The notes under the pieces were generated by a model that was not told where the DNA came from, did no database searches, and was given only the letters and a program-made list of their open reading frames with translations. Shown in pieces: positions 1 through 10,677 of a stretch of 64,000 nt of DNA. The stretch is from NCBI GenBank assembly GCA_014925825.1, contig JACGCK010000001.1:1426001-1490000 (forward strand). Direction: 5' to 3'. Each line of letters opens with the position of its first letter. Position 1 is the stretch's first letter. Source of the stretch: Pholiota molesta. Its lineage: Eukaryota; Basidiomycota; Agaricomycetes; Agaricales; Strophariaceae. Position numbers and translations under genes: made by a program.

Positions 1-2085
1 AATTACGCCGAGAAGACCTCGCGCCGCTACGACGGCTAGCCGTGTACATATCCATTGTACTTCAAATATAAGATCTCCCAACTTTTTTAATCCGATAGAA
101 GACATATCCACAACAGGTCCAGCAACGGAGCTCGCCACACCCTCCCTGTCTCCTGCAAGATATGCGAGTCATGCATATCCACGGGCGGGTCAAACGATGA
201 CCATTGAAGGCTTGCAAACAGAACTCAGGATGGCATCTCAAGGAGAACCAGGTTTGATTGAAAACTCCATAAACTCACATACAGATGGTGGGGACGATGC
301 AGATGCAGACCATCACCACGACGATGTGGTGGACCATCTGGATGTCATAGGTACGCTATTGATTTTGCCCTTCAAATTCAATTTATGAAGGTCGTGAAGA
401 CTCGCAAATAGGTGCTTTCTCCAACCTTACCAACGCAGCCAACTCTATTGTCATGTGCGTTGAGACATTCTAATTCTTTATATTGGAATAAACCAGTTCT
501 TTAGCCCGCCTTCTTCGTGGTATTCACGTAAACCAGTCGCTGTGCTTCCTTCCTTGCCTCGGAAAACGGATGACAGTGAAAATTCCGAAGAGTTCGACGA
601 CATTTTAGATCGCCATGTCGACGACGTCCTCAAGCGTCCGTCAAAAATTCGGCGTACACTCATGGGAGTCTGGTCTTTCCTCAAAACTCGTAAGTTGTTG
701 TGTTGTTATTTGATAGTATCCGACTGATGGTGAAGATAGCAATGGGTGTATGTGCCCTTTTTTTTTTTTTGTGTGTGTGTGTTGTTGTTGCTGAAATGCT
801 GAATATTCCTAGATCATCGTTGGCATATATGGCTTCTTGGTTGGTATGCAGCATAGTCCTATCAATTGCCTAAACCAACGTAGCTCATATTTGTTAGTCT
901 TTTGGGGAGCTGCGATTGTCATTTTTCTTGCCAAAATCATTAATTTCCACAACGCGAATACGCAAGGCTTCTGGATAGAAGTTTCGTCCCAAGTCGAAAC
1001 CGGTATATTTCATGCCACGTATTTTCAGAGATCGTGCCTCATTGTATATTGAAAGGCTTGTTCACCCTCACCAGCATTGGTTTGATACCTTCGCGTGCCT
1101 TGGATACGTACAGTCAGTCAGCATCAGTATTCCCTCTCAATCTCAAAATCTCAATTATGGCCAGGAATATATAAGATCTGGACGTATAAACGGAGAACAA
1201 CAAAGCTCAGAAAGAAAGCCGGTCTACCTGAATTATTCGACGTGGACGATCTCCCTGACCCTGTATACGACCCGAACTATGTTCATGTTTTGACAGAGGA
1301 AGAGCAAGCCGATTTACACAGACGTAAGAACCCATGCTATATCTTCTACATATACTTACGCCCAAGTTTATCAGAGCAAAGGAAACTTCAGTATTCCCAA
1401 ACTTGGTACAGGGCTCATGGGACAGAGACTCATCGGGTAAAGAATCATTCTCCCACTTGCAGTTGTTGACGCTGACGTCCGCATTAATCAGGCATTTCCC
1501 ATAAAGTAGGCTTCTTGGATGATTCAAGCGGAGTATGCGCCTCAGCTGGTTAATTTCATAGCATGGCACTCCTGATTTGCTTTTTGAACGATGGAAATTC
1601 GTTCTTCCAGGCATGTCCTCACACATTCAATCGTAGTAGCTGCTTTGATGTCAATTGTAATGTTGCAGATCTTTCTTTGTGGCACTATGTGGGGCCTAAA
1701 TCGGTAAATCTGAAAAATTCTTACCATTCTGATACTCATCATAGTCCACAGCTTTGAACGACCTCCTTGGACTACTGGATTACTTATTCCCGCGAGTTTT
1801 ATATGTGGAATTGCCGCAGCTGTCGTTATTTGGAAAGGCGGGGAAAGAACAAAACGAGTAGACGAAGTCAAGGACAGATTACGAGCAGCCCTTGCGAATA
1901 AGCCACCGCCGGAAGATGATCAATTGCCACAGAGTCTGTCTCGAAACCCAAGGCCGGGAACAAATTCGACGTCAGCAATGCTGGTTGATGAGTCTCGCGA
2001 AAAGGATAGAGATCATGCCTCGGCTTCATCGATTATAGAAGAAAGCATGACCGTCCCTCGTGCTAGCAAGTTTGACGAACTGTGA
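1..2085 (+). CDS. DUF3112-like fungal membrane protein (5' end not determined)
   Basis: Multi-exon gene whose reading frame is already open near the left edge, so the start is outside the window or unplaced; the stop is TGA at 2083-2085. The frame before the first internal ATG (197) is open and protein-like (ends in SPARYASHAYPRAGQ), so 197 is probably not the start. A disordered N-terminus is followed by an acidic stretch (EEFDDILDRHVDDVLKRPSK) and a conserved core: a helix around VFWGAAIVIFLAKIINF, then NTQGFWIEVSSQ, a basic stretch (RRTTKLRKKAGLPELFD), DPVYDPNYVHVLTEEEQADL, SQTWYRAHGTETH, and two further hydrophobic segments before a polar tail. This order fits the fungal DUF3112 family of unknown function, named here from memory of its conserved core. 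An 8-nt exon (740-747) is needed to join KT to MGI. No function is assigned. Confidence 0.7.
758..790. repeat. compound microsatellite in an intron
   Basis: A run of 13 T is followed directly by about six GT units and then GTT units. It lies in the intron just after the 8-nt exon of the DUF3112-like gene, where it probably also serves as an extended polypyrimidine stretch. Confidence 0.85.
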
Positions 2086-2177
2086 TTTTACCAGTTATAC
2101 ACGACATATGGAGCACTAGGGTTTTATTTGGGTTTGGATTGTTTCTAATGTACTCTCTGCATGGGTATTATATATAT

Positions 2178-3128
2178 TTAAGCTATGCGTTCCAGATATG
2201 CTGTCCAGCCCTCTGCCATATATCGTTCAGCCTTCGTCCCGATGGTGTCCACAGCCTTTGGGTCTGTTCCGTAAATCCCTCTTCCGACTATGATGATATC
2301 GCAACCTGACTCAAGAATAGCCTCTCGCGGAGTTCTATATTGTTGACCCATCGCATCGCCTTTGGATTCAAGGCCAATTCCGGGAGTCAGAATTAGGAAG
2401 TCTTCCTTGGTAAAATCCTCCTCCGGGGAGGCTCCTACCCCTTCCATCCGCCTCTGAGCAATGAAACCGACAACAAAATCTTTGTGCTGCCGAGCCATTT
2501 GGACAGCTGCTTCAGTGTATTCGCCAACTGCCAGTGATCCCTTCGTGCTCATTTCTGCAAGAAGTAGAAGCCCGCGACCCAGAGGAAGGCCTACTGATGA
2601 AAGGCCTCTAATAATTGATGGCCCAGGGACAGGATGGGCGTTTGTTAGGTGAGACCAGCTTGCGATTTTATGTACACCGCTGGAGTATTGTAATGCGACC
2701 GTATTTCCTGTATTATTTTTCTTCAGGACCTTTTTGTTTATTTATCTGAGTAGAACCAACCAATATCGGCGAACTTCCTGTCTTCAAAGTACAGAAAATC
2801 GTGCTTCTGGCTCAGGCATTGTAATTGTTCAATTAACGAAAGGTCAAAGTCTTCAATGATATCAACGTGTGTCTGCAAAAACAAAACAAAACAAAAGATG
2901 AGAATATGTAAGCTTCCATGTTGTGAATGGATAATTTACCTTGATCATACAAACGTATGGACCAACAGCGTTGATAATTACCAGGAGATCTTCCGCCTTT
3001 GTCACATCAACGCTAACGGCAAGATTTGACTTTTTGCGCTCAATAGTTTCGAGAATTGCTTTAGCAGTGGGATTGCTAAAGTTGTGAGCCCTCGATCCAT
3101 ACGTTTGTTTGTGAGGATGTGAGTGCAT
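2178..3128 (-). CDS. URA3: orotidine 5'-phosphate decarboxylase
   Basis: Catalyses the last step of UMP synthesis, OMP to UMP plus CO2, in the cytosol. Three exons: 2940-3128, 2761-2872 and 2178-2707, with GT...AG introns at 2873-2939 and 2708-2760. The start is the ATG at 3126-3128 ([17 protein letters not shown]), the usual N-terminus of basidiomycete URA3. The catalytic lysine/aspartate signature [10 protein letters not shown] spans the second intron. Other conserved segments are [64 protein letters not shown] and [11 protein letters not shown]. The protein is about 277 residues, a normal full length. It is transcribed away from PUS7 with 158 bp between the two start codons. No frame defect was seen. 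Confidence 0.97.
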
Positions 3129-3286
3129 TGCGGAGTGGTGGATGTAGAGGACAACTTTCTTTCAAGTTTCCTGTGCCAATCAGAAGATTGAGATTTCTTA
3201 TCTACCCGCAGATAAGATAACATTGACGATCATCAAAATTAGTTCCGGGTCAAAATCCGCTTCAACTAGTTCTGCTAAGCACTTTC
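3129..3286. promoter_or_regulatory. shared URA3/PUS7 upstream region
   Basis: The 158 bp between the divergent start codons of URA3 (-) and PUS7 (+) must hold both promoters and 5' leaders. I see no confident TATA box. Confidence 0.55.
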
Positions 3287-6248
3287 ATGGCGTCCCTCGT
3301 AATCCATGAACGCGAGCAAGATGATGCTGACATTGAAAGATATTCGAAACGTGCTAAACTAGATGATGAAGCAGCCCGTGAAGAATCACCAGCAAATTCT
3401 GTGGAACATGTCCTCCCACCCAGCCATGCATTGTTGGGGATACCGCTGCCCATAGCTAAAGAAGGCCAGCCTCTGAATTTCCTTGAGGCAGATGTCGGAA
3501 TATCAGAATATGTTGGACGTGGAGAGGCGAAGGTAGAAGGAATTATCAAACAAAGGTCAGTTTGTCATTACGAACACTTCATAAAATTTATGCTAAAAAA
3601 CATTCTAGATTCACCGACTTTTTAGTCTTCGAAGTTGATCAGGATAGTAGAGTTATCCACCTTAAATCTTTAGGAAAACCGGAAACACCCAAGAAAGAAA
3701 AAGAGGAAGATATTCCTGCTCCCACAACACCGATTGCAGTGGAGAACGTTGCAAAATCGGTTGAAGGAGAGACTGAGGAGGCCGCGACTCCGAACATGAA
3801 TGAGGTAGCCGCTGAAGAGACAAACTCGCCCAAAATCCAGGATGTAACTCCCGCAATTCCCGGACTGAAGGTTTCAACCAAGGAAGAACCTTGGCCTGAG
3901 CACTTCGATGCTACATTATTGGCTTTCTTGGACCAGGACAAAGTATCTGAACTCAAGAAAATATTCCTGGAAGGCCCCGAGCCACCCAGGGTAAGCGACT
4001 CTGGATGGGGCGGTCGTGTTCCATCTACAAGCACAGCTGAAGAGCTCACAGCTGTAGAGGAACTCGACATAACAGAGAAACAAGAAGACAAGCTCAAAAG
4101 AGACAATGCGCGTGGCCGTGGCGGCAAACGAGGAGGAAGAGGAGGCCGTGGAGGGGGGCGTGGAGGGGGAAGAGAAGACACTAGAAAAGTTGTATCAGAA
4201 GTAAGTTTCTTCCATTGACACTATACAATATCGTGTTTGTTGACGGGACGAGTCCAGCCCATCACATCCAAAGATACTAGGACTGCATTCCACAAAGCCG
4301 TTCGAGAATTATTCGGAGGAAAGCTTGATACAGAAACAGACGCATCTGGTCCTCCTGAAGAAGGTTCACGCATCCTTATCAAATGGGCCAAACGAGGTGG
4401 TGGTCGGGGCGGTGGTCGAGGTGGCAGGGGAGACGGCTCAGGTGAAAATCAATATAACAACTGATTCTTGATGTTGACTCACTCATACTAATCACAGGAA
4501 CTTCGACCCGTCCTGCTCGTGGCACATATCCGCCTTATATACATTTTACTCTTCAAAAGACGAATCGCGATACCCAAGATGCACTCGGCCATCTATCTCG
4601 CAACCTTCACGTTAACATCAAAGACCTATCGGTCGCAGGGACAAAGGACAAGCGCGGTGTAACCGTGCAACGAGTCTCGTTGAACCGACACAACAAACCG
4701 TTGAAGAAGTATGGAAGCTTGCAAATGGTTTAGGACCCAGGAGAACGCTTGAGGATGTTATGACACAACGAGGCGAGCGAGGGATCCGCATTTCTGATCT
4801 CCAATATCGCAAAGCTGGATTGGAGTTGGGTATGTTGAAAGGGAATGCCTTTGTGATAACATTGAGGTAGATGATATTGCAACCTTTTGCTCGTGAAGTT
4901 TTCTAACAACTCAATTTGATGAAGAAATGTCAAAGTTGCATCAATGGAAATCCTCGATGAAGCAATGAATACCATAAAGTACAAAGGATTTATAAACTAC
5001 TACGGCAAGTTTACTGCTCTGTATGTTTGATTTCTCTCAACTAATTCTATTTGCTTAGGCATGCAACGTTTTGGAACAGCTTCTATCCCAACACATTCGA
5101 TTGGGCTCGCTCTTCTAAAATCAGAATGGCAAAAAGCTGCAGATATGATCCTTTCAAAAAGGCACGGCGAACATCCCGATGTGGAAGCCGCCCGCGATGC
5201 TTGGTTGATAGAACATAATCTCGAAAAAGCCTTGAGTTTGTTCCCAAGGCGTGTTGTTGCGGAGCGTTGTATTCTGGAAAGTTTCAAGAAACAAAAAGGT
5301 GATACACGAAATGTGATGGGGGCACTTTCTACAGTAAGTGCATCCAGAACCCTTGACAAAGCCCTAGCTAATGAACTCTTCTCTCCTTCGTAGATTCCTC
5401 GCAACCTTCGTCTGATGTATATACATGCATACCAGTCATATGTTTGGAATGCTATCGTATCTGAACGCATTCGTACCTATGGAAGTGATCGGCCTGTAGT
5501 TGGAGATCTTGTCTTTGAAACATCTAAAGACAAGGAAGCGATGGATGTAGACGACGAAGAAACACCTGTCCTCGAAAACGATGCGGACGATTCGAGTAAG
5601 TTCATCCTTATTCTCTCATCTCTACATGTACCAAATTGTATGCAGCGCCCTCGAAAAGAAACCGCAAACCATATCAACCACTTCGGACCCGTACTTTGAC
5701 AGAAGAAGACTTGGACAAATACACCATCTTTGATGTTATTATGCCACTGCCAGGTACAGATGTAGCTTACCCTGGTGGAGAGCTCGGAGAACGTTATAAA
5801 CAATTCTTGCGGATGGACGGCTTAGATCCTGACAACTTTCAAAGGAAACAAAAGTGAGAATGGTCGGTCGATGACATGCCTTTCCCGATGTCTGACATAT
5901 TACAACAGAGATTATACTCTTAATGGGTCGTATCGCAAAATTCTTCACCTCCCAAAAGAGATGTCATGGTCTGTATTGCGATACACAGATCCAGACGTCT
6001 CACTGGCTCAATCCGACGAAGACAAACTGCTCGACTTCGACCCCCCTGCGGTAGTCGAGGATGGCAAATTCATGGCTCTCCAAATCAATCTGATCTTGGG
6101 AACGGCGGCGTATGCAACAATGGCATTGCGAGAAATTACGAAGACGGATACCAGTTCTCATTTCCAAACGAGCCTCACAGCGGCAGCGGAAGACCAAAAA
6201 TACAGAGGAGCGGCTACAGCAGACCGGCTGGGCTTCATACTGCTGTGA
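3287..6248 (+). CDS. PUS7: tRNA/mRNA pseudouridine synthase Pus7 (TruD family), one apparent missing base
   Basis: Isomerises uridine to pseudouridine in tRNA, U2 snRNA and other RNAs. The start ATG is at 3287 ([20 protein letters not shown]) and the stop at 6246-6248. The TruD signature with the catalytic aspartate is [14 protein letters not shown] near 4625. Other family segments are [92 protein letters not shown] and [11 protein letters not shown]. Two Arg/Gly-rich boxes are inserted, about 4110-4176 and 4393-4440. Several short introns interrupt it (first about 3555-3609). After RVSLNRHN the frame must move by one base at the AAA of 4695-4697 to continue as [20 protein letters not shown]; as written, translation stops near 4731. 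Read as one Pus7 gene with one base missing in the assembly. Confidence 0.93.
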
Positions 6249-6891
6249 CAGAGGACCAGGCCGAAGTGGACGCTACTGTCGACCCGACACTTTGATGCTG
6301 TGGTGGATTTTTATCATACATACTACTACGAATAGGACTACCGGAGATTTTTTTACCACCACCACGACAGGTGGATAACCATTGGGTTGGGTCTATTTTT
6401 GCGGCCGAAGGGTCAAGGAAGGCGCATGCGGGTACAAGTAGATTTTGATAACGTGGAACCCATGCGAATTTGGTCGAGCCCATGAGAAATCTGTCGAAGT
6501 ACGAGTAAGCTTAAATGTTGTGGGAGCATCAATGGATTGGCATGCTGGGTGGTCCGGTAGTAAAGGTTACCGCAAGGGATGGTACATAGCAAGTACATAG
6601 CTTCATTTTCCAAGGTAGCTTTCCATGAGAATAGATTCAAGCCCGCAATATATTGAAAGACTCGACCTTTCCTAAAAGCTGGTTATGGCGTCGGTGAAAC
6701 CAGGAAAGCCGCGGGGAAGGAGAAACGAATTGGTGCCGGTTCCGGTTCCCAAGAGTGAAGTGTATTCCGCAGCCCGAGCACACAGCCGACGCGAATGGGC
6801 TAACGTGTCCAGGCGTCAAATATAACGGCCATGATCTATAACAGTTTCTAACACAGCGCAAACCTAACGCTCCTTGATCCCTTTCCCTTCA
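6249..6891. other. intergenic region upstream of the MFSD10-like gene
   Basis: Both neighbouring genes are on the + strand. The region holds the 3' end of PUS7 transcription and the promoter of the transporter. Small open frames on both strands show no protein-like composition. A GGTTCC direct doublet lies near 6735-6750. I see no further gene. Confidence 0.5.
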
Positions 6892-8636
6892 ATGGCCAAA
6901 GTCGAAACAATCGTCTTTCTGTCCCTCGTCCTCGACCTTTTTGCATTCACTATCCCTCTTCCTCTGTTTCCTCGCCTCATAGAGTGGTACACACTAGTAA
7001 GTTGCTTCGGACGCGGTACACACTTGTCTATTACTGATTTCGTCCGTAGAGAGAAAGCTCAGATCCTAATGGCTTCTTGTCGCGCACTCTACAATTCGTA
7101 ACGTCGATCAGAACACTGCTCTATAAGCCAGGAGTTCAGTCTCAACGCTGGGATGTCGTATTACTAGGAGGTCTTATGGGCTCGGTCTTCTCGTGAGTAT
7201 CCAAGGAATCATTTGCATCCAAACCCTTGCTCATGTTTCAATAGTACACTGCAGTTTTTTGTCTCGCCCAGAATTGGATCGCTGTCCGACAAGTATGGGC
7301 GTAAACGCATTCTTCTTATTACTATGATTGGGAACATTCTCTCTGCCCTAATGTAAAGCTATCTCATTTGCGCTGGCTGCCTTATTGAATAAAGTTCTTT
7401 GTAGCTGGATACAATCGACCTCTTTTGCGTCTTACATGCTTTCTAGAGTCGTCGGAGGACTTAGTGAAGGGAATGTCCAATTAGCGATGTCAGTATTTCA
7501 ACGCTTGCTTCTGACATGCTATTAATATCTTCAAATGCTTTAGTGCCATCCTTTCCGACGTGACATCGCCAGCCACTCGCTCGAGAGCACTGGCTCATGT
7601 CGGAATTGCCTTCGCGATCTGCTTTTGCATCGGCCCACCCATCGGTGCCTACTTTGCTTCGCGCCCACTACCCAAATCACTAAGTGGCTGGGGCCCGGGA
7701 CTCAACGTTTATGCTGCCCCCGCCATTCTGACTCTAATCCTTCTGGTAGCTGAGACCATCTTCCTCGCGGTGGCCCTTCCAGAAACTAGAGGGAAAGGAG
7801 CTCGCCCAGCGGAAGAGAAACAGAAGGCTGCTCCTCATATGAATGGTAACGGCAAGCACACTGAAGGACCCCCCAAACCAAAGCGCACCATTGAGAGGCG
7901 GCTCACCGTACTCAAGGCTCTTCGAAAATTACATTTCTTCTTCCTGGCCCTCTTTTCGGGTGTTGAATTCACGCTCACTTTCCTCACATTTGACTGTAAG
8001 TTCCATTATCACTACTGCGGACCTACATATATTGATGTGTAATTTCTAGTGCTGGACTGGTCAAACACACAAAATGGAAAATTGATAGGATCCATCGGGA
8101 TTGTAAGTGCCCTCTCCAAGGCGGCTATGTTCGCCGTTCCATGTCCAAAGTTGGAGAGGGCAACATGGCACGAAGGGGTGTGTCAAGTTGCGCAGTTGCA
8201 CTCGTCCTTCTCGCCCTACTCCCGAAGTATGTCCAGACACAGCCCTCGTTTGCAATGAAACTCCTACAGGCCGCTGCGGTCTGCATGGCGTTTACAAGTG
8301 CGACAGTCGTCAACTCTCTGACCGCCTTTGCCTCGTTGCAATGTGATGATGGCCATATCGACGAGGCGACTGGTAAAGTTGTTCAAGAGCATCCCGAACT
8401 CGCAAAAGGAAAAGCGCTTGGAGAGTTCAGATCATCTGGACAATTGGGCCGCGCACTTGGGCCCTTACTAGGTGAGTTGGTTTGGTCCAACTGAATTTGT
8501 GCGCTTGTGCTGATGCGTATCAGCTTGTGCGTCCTACTGGACCTTCGGGCCATCAATTACCTATGGTGTCTCCGCCGTTGCAATGATAGCTTTGTCTAGC
8601 AGCATGAAATCAATAGCTAAAACAGCATCCACTTAA
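6892..8636 (+). CDS. major facilitator superfamily transporter, MFSD10/TetA-like, one apparent missing base
   Basis: Twelve-helix transporter of the MFS. The start ATG is at 6892 (MAKVETIVFLSLVLDLFAFT) and the stop TAA at 8634-8636; at least seven exons. The loop 2-3 signature of the family reads SPRIGSLSDKYGRKRILLIT, followed by SRVVGGLSEGNVQLAIAILS and VGIAFAICFCIGPPIGAYF. These and the later LQGGYVRR segment match the animal MFSD10/TETRAN group better than drug or sugar transporters. A polar cytosolic loop (about 7795-7900) separates the two halves. The last exons end in SYWTFGPSITYGVSAVAM. Between GSIGIVSAL and QGGYVRRSMSK the frame jumps by one base at 8111-8117, so the conserved second half is read only if one base is supplied. 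The substrate is unknown. Confidence 0.88.
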
Positions 8637-8953
8637 TCATGTATCCATTAATCACAATTTATTTATTTAGTATTGACCACTTGGATGTAGTCCATACTGA
8701 TCCGAAAAGAAAACTGGCTTTTTGGTCTTGTATCAACAAAATAGTAAAGTAAGATTGCACTGTCTAGGGCGGGGTAGATTATGGTATCAAATGGGTGTAA
8801 TCACCAAACCCTATGTATCATCCTCTTCACGAATAATAAGTGTTCGATGCTTGAAAGCACCCTAAACCTAAGGGGTACTTGTACTGCTTCGGCCTGCAAG
8901 AAAGAAACAGAACAATGCCAAAGGGGACGTATCTTCCAATAATATGAGGATAC
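8637..8953. other. convergent intergenic region
   Basis: Lies between the 3' end of the + strand transporter and the 3' end of the - strand glycosyltransferase, so it should contain both polyadenylation regions. AT-rich stretches such as AATTTATTTATTTAG (about 8656-8670) fit this. No gene seen. Confidence 0.5.
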
Positions 8954-10583
8954 CTAGCTTCGGGATGATGAGCGTGTTCGTGAGGGTGATTCGTTCAGGT
9001 CGATGAGAGGGGTAAGTGGGGTATATTCGTCGTCATCTAGGAGATGCCGGCTGGTAGAGCCCACATCGCGTGCATTTTCGATGTCCTCCCGGAAGTGTTG
9101 TTGTTTTTCATGGGTGTATAACGTCGCTCTATCACTATGCAAAGGAAGCGTTGGATGTGAGAGTGGCCGGGAAGCATTACGAGGTGGGGGCGCAGGTTGG
9201 AGTTCTATATCTGGCGTTTGGGTAAATATAGCAGGCAAAAAGAACATAACGCCTCTGGTATAACGTCGGCGACCTGTCCTGATGGGAGTTTCAGGAGGTT
9301 CCTGATAGGCAACAGCCATAGAGCTGACCCGGTTCCTAACTCTTCGGAAGGCCTCCACCAAAGGACTCTGGGTACGACCTGCGTAAGGGTCCGAATCTGA
9401 ATAGCCAAGCTCATCGTGCGGAGGGGATGGCGAGCGTGAATCAAAGGGTAGGTGAAGTATGGGCAGATCTCCTTCAATGGGCGAAGTGGATTCACTGCTT
9501 GAAAGTGAAGGTAATTGACTTGTGGTGCCCATTCCTGAGAGTGACGAATGGAAGTGCCAACGTCCTGAGCGTGAGAGTCTGGGGAAAACGATATCATATC
9601 CCCTGCTGAATCGTCTACCTGGTTTCGACGGTATCCTTAGGAGCCCAATGATGAGAATGATAAGGCCAATCCACATAAGACCCTTCCCCCATGTTCCCAA
9701 AAAGCCAATGAAGGCCGCATCATCAGCATGCCAGCTGCTCCCATAAAAGTGAGAGAAGAAGGAATGTGGCGCCTCGTCTTCCTTGGCGTTCTTCCCATAT
9801 AATGACTTTGGTAAAATACGAACATCTCGAAGAGCGGTATTGGGATGAGATGCAGTGAAAAGGCCATATTGTGCGGATAGGAACATGGGTCCGGTAGAGA
9901 ACATGACAGTGGGGTAATTAAGAATCCACGAGTGGTCGAATTTAATAAGGCTGTGGATAGTTTGTTCTAAGATAGGATGGCGTGGCTCGGAGAACATGAG
10001 ATCGTTCGACACCCCAACAGGGATTGTCTTTGGGAATATGACGGGGTAAACGAGCAGTGGGTCGAGGGGTTTCAAGCACCCGATGTCCAGATCAATATAG
10101 ACACCGCCGTAGTGATAGAGAATGAAGTAGCGGATAGCATCGGCGCGTTGGATGGGGTATACGTAGTTGTCGAAGGTATCAAGGAACCACGAGTAGTGCT
10201 CTGCAATAAACTCACGGGAACCTGCGTCTGTCCAAAGTTTATATTCACTGGACAATTTTTCAGAAAAGGAGGGATCGAAGGACAGACGATACGCACTAGT
10301 CCGGCATCATGTCGCGACAGGCTTGGGATATGCTGCGCCATCTGAGCGGGAGGGTCTCCGACTTCCATGTCTGGTGAATTATACGGGGTATGCGCTCGAC
10401 CTGGCCGTGCTGTGCGGGATTCCAACGGGTGGTGTTGTCAAGGATAGGGACCTCGAGGTCGGAGAGGTATGCGGCGGGGTCGATGGCGAGATAGTAGGTG
10501 ACGGAGGAGAGGACGAGGACGGTGCCGAGGAGGACGAGGGCGAGGACGGAGAGAAAGGCGTAGAGCGAGCGCCGTCTGTTCAT
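8954..10583 (-). CDS. inositol phosphoceramide mannosyltransferase-like protein (GT32, SUR1/CSH1 type)
   Basis: Probably transfers mannose from GDP-mannose to inositol phosphoceramide in the Golgi. Two exons, 10297-10583 and 8954-10247, joined by a 49-nt intron. The start is MNRRRSLYAFL at 10583; a signal anchor follows directly (LSVLALVLLGTVLVLSSVTY). The catalytic domain shows PRIIHQTWKSETLP, then RADAIRYFILYHYGGVYIDL with the DLD metal-binding motif of GT32, and FYGSSWHADDAAF. A second hydrophobic segment (GLMWIGLIILIIGLL) is followed by a cytosolic tail of about 200 residues rich in Ser, Pro and Arg. The family assignment is firm. The exact acceptor is inferred from similarity to yeast Sur1/Csh1. 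Confidence 0.9.
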
Positions 10584-10677
10584 GGCGGAGTGGAGGCAAA
10601 CCCGAAAATCGCACCAATCCATATACTAATTCTACCCGGCTCGGCTTCAGCCGAGCCGCTACATTACGTTACACAGC

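Noticed and set aside
3639..4181. 180-codon Ser/Pro-rich frame on the - strand
   Set aside because: Shadow of the RGG and acidic region of PUS7; composition is the reverse complement of repetitive codons.
4690..4700. Programmed ribosomal frameshift at the PUS7 break
   Set aside because: The site is not a canonical slippery heptamer, and similar breaks occur in many unrelated genes in the same direction, so assembly error is more likely.
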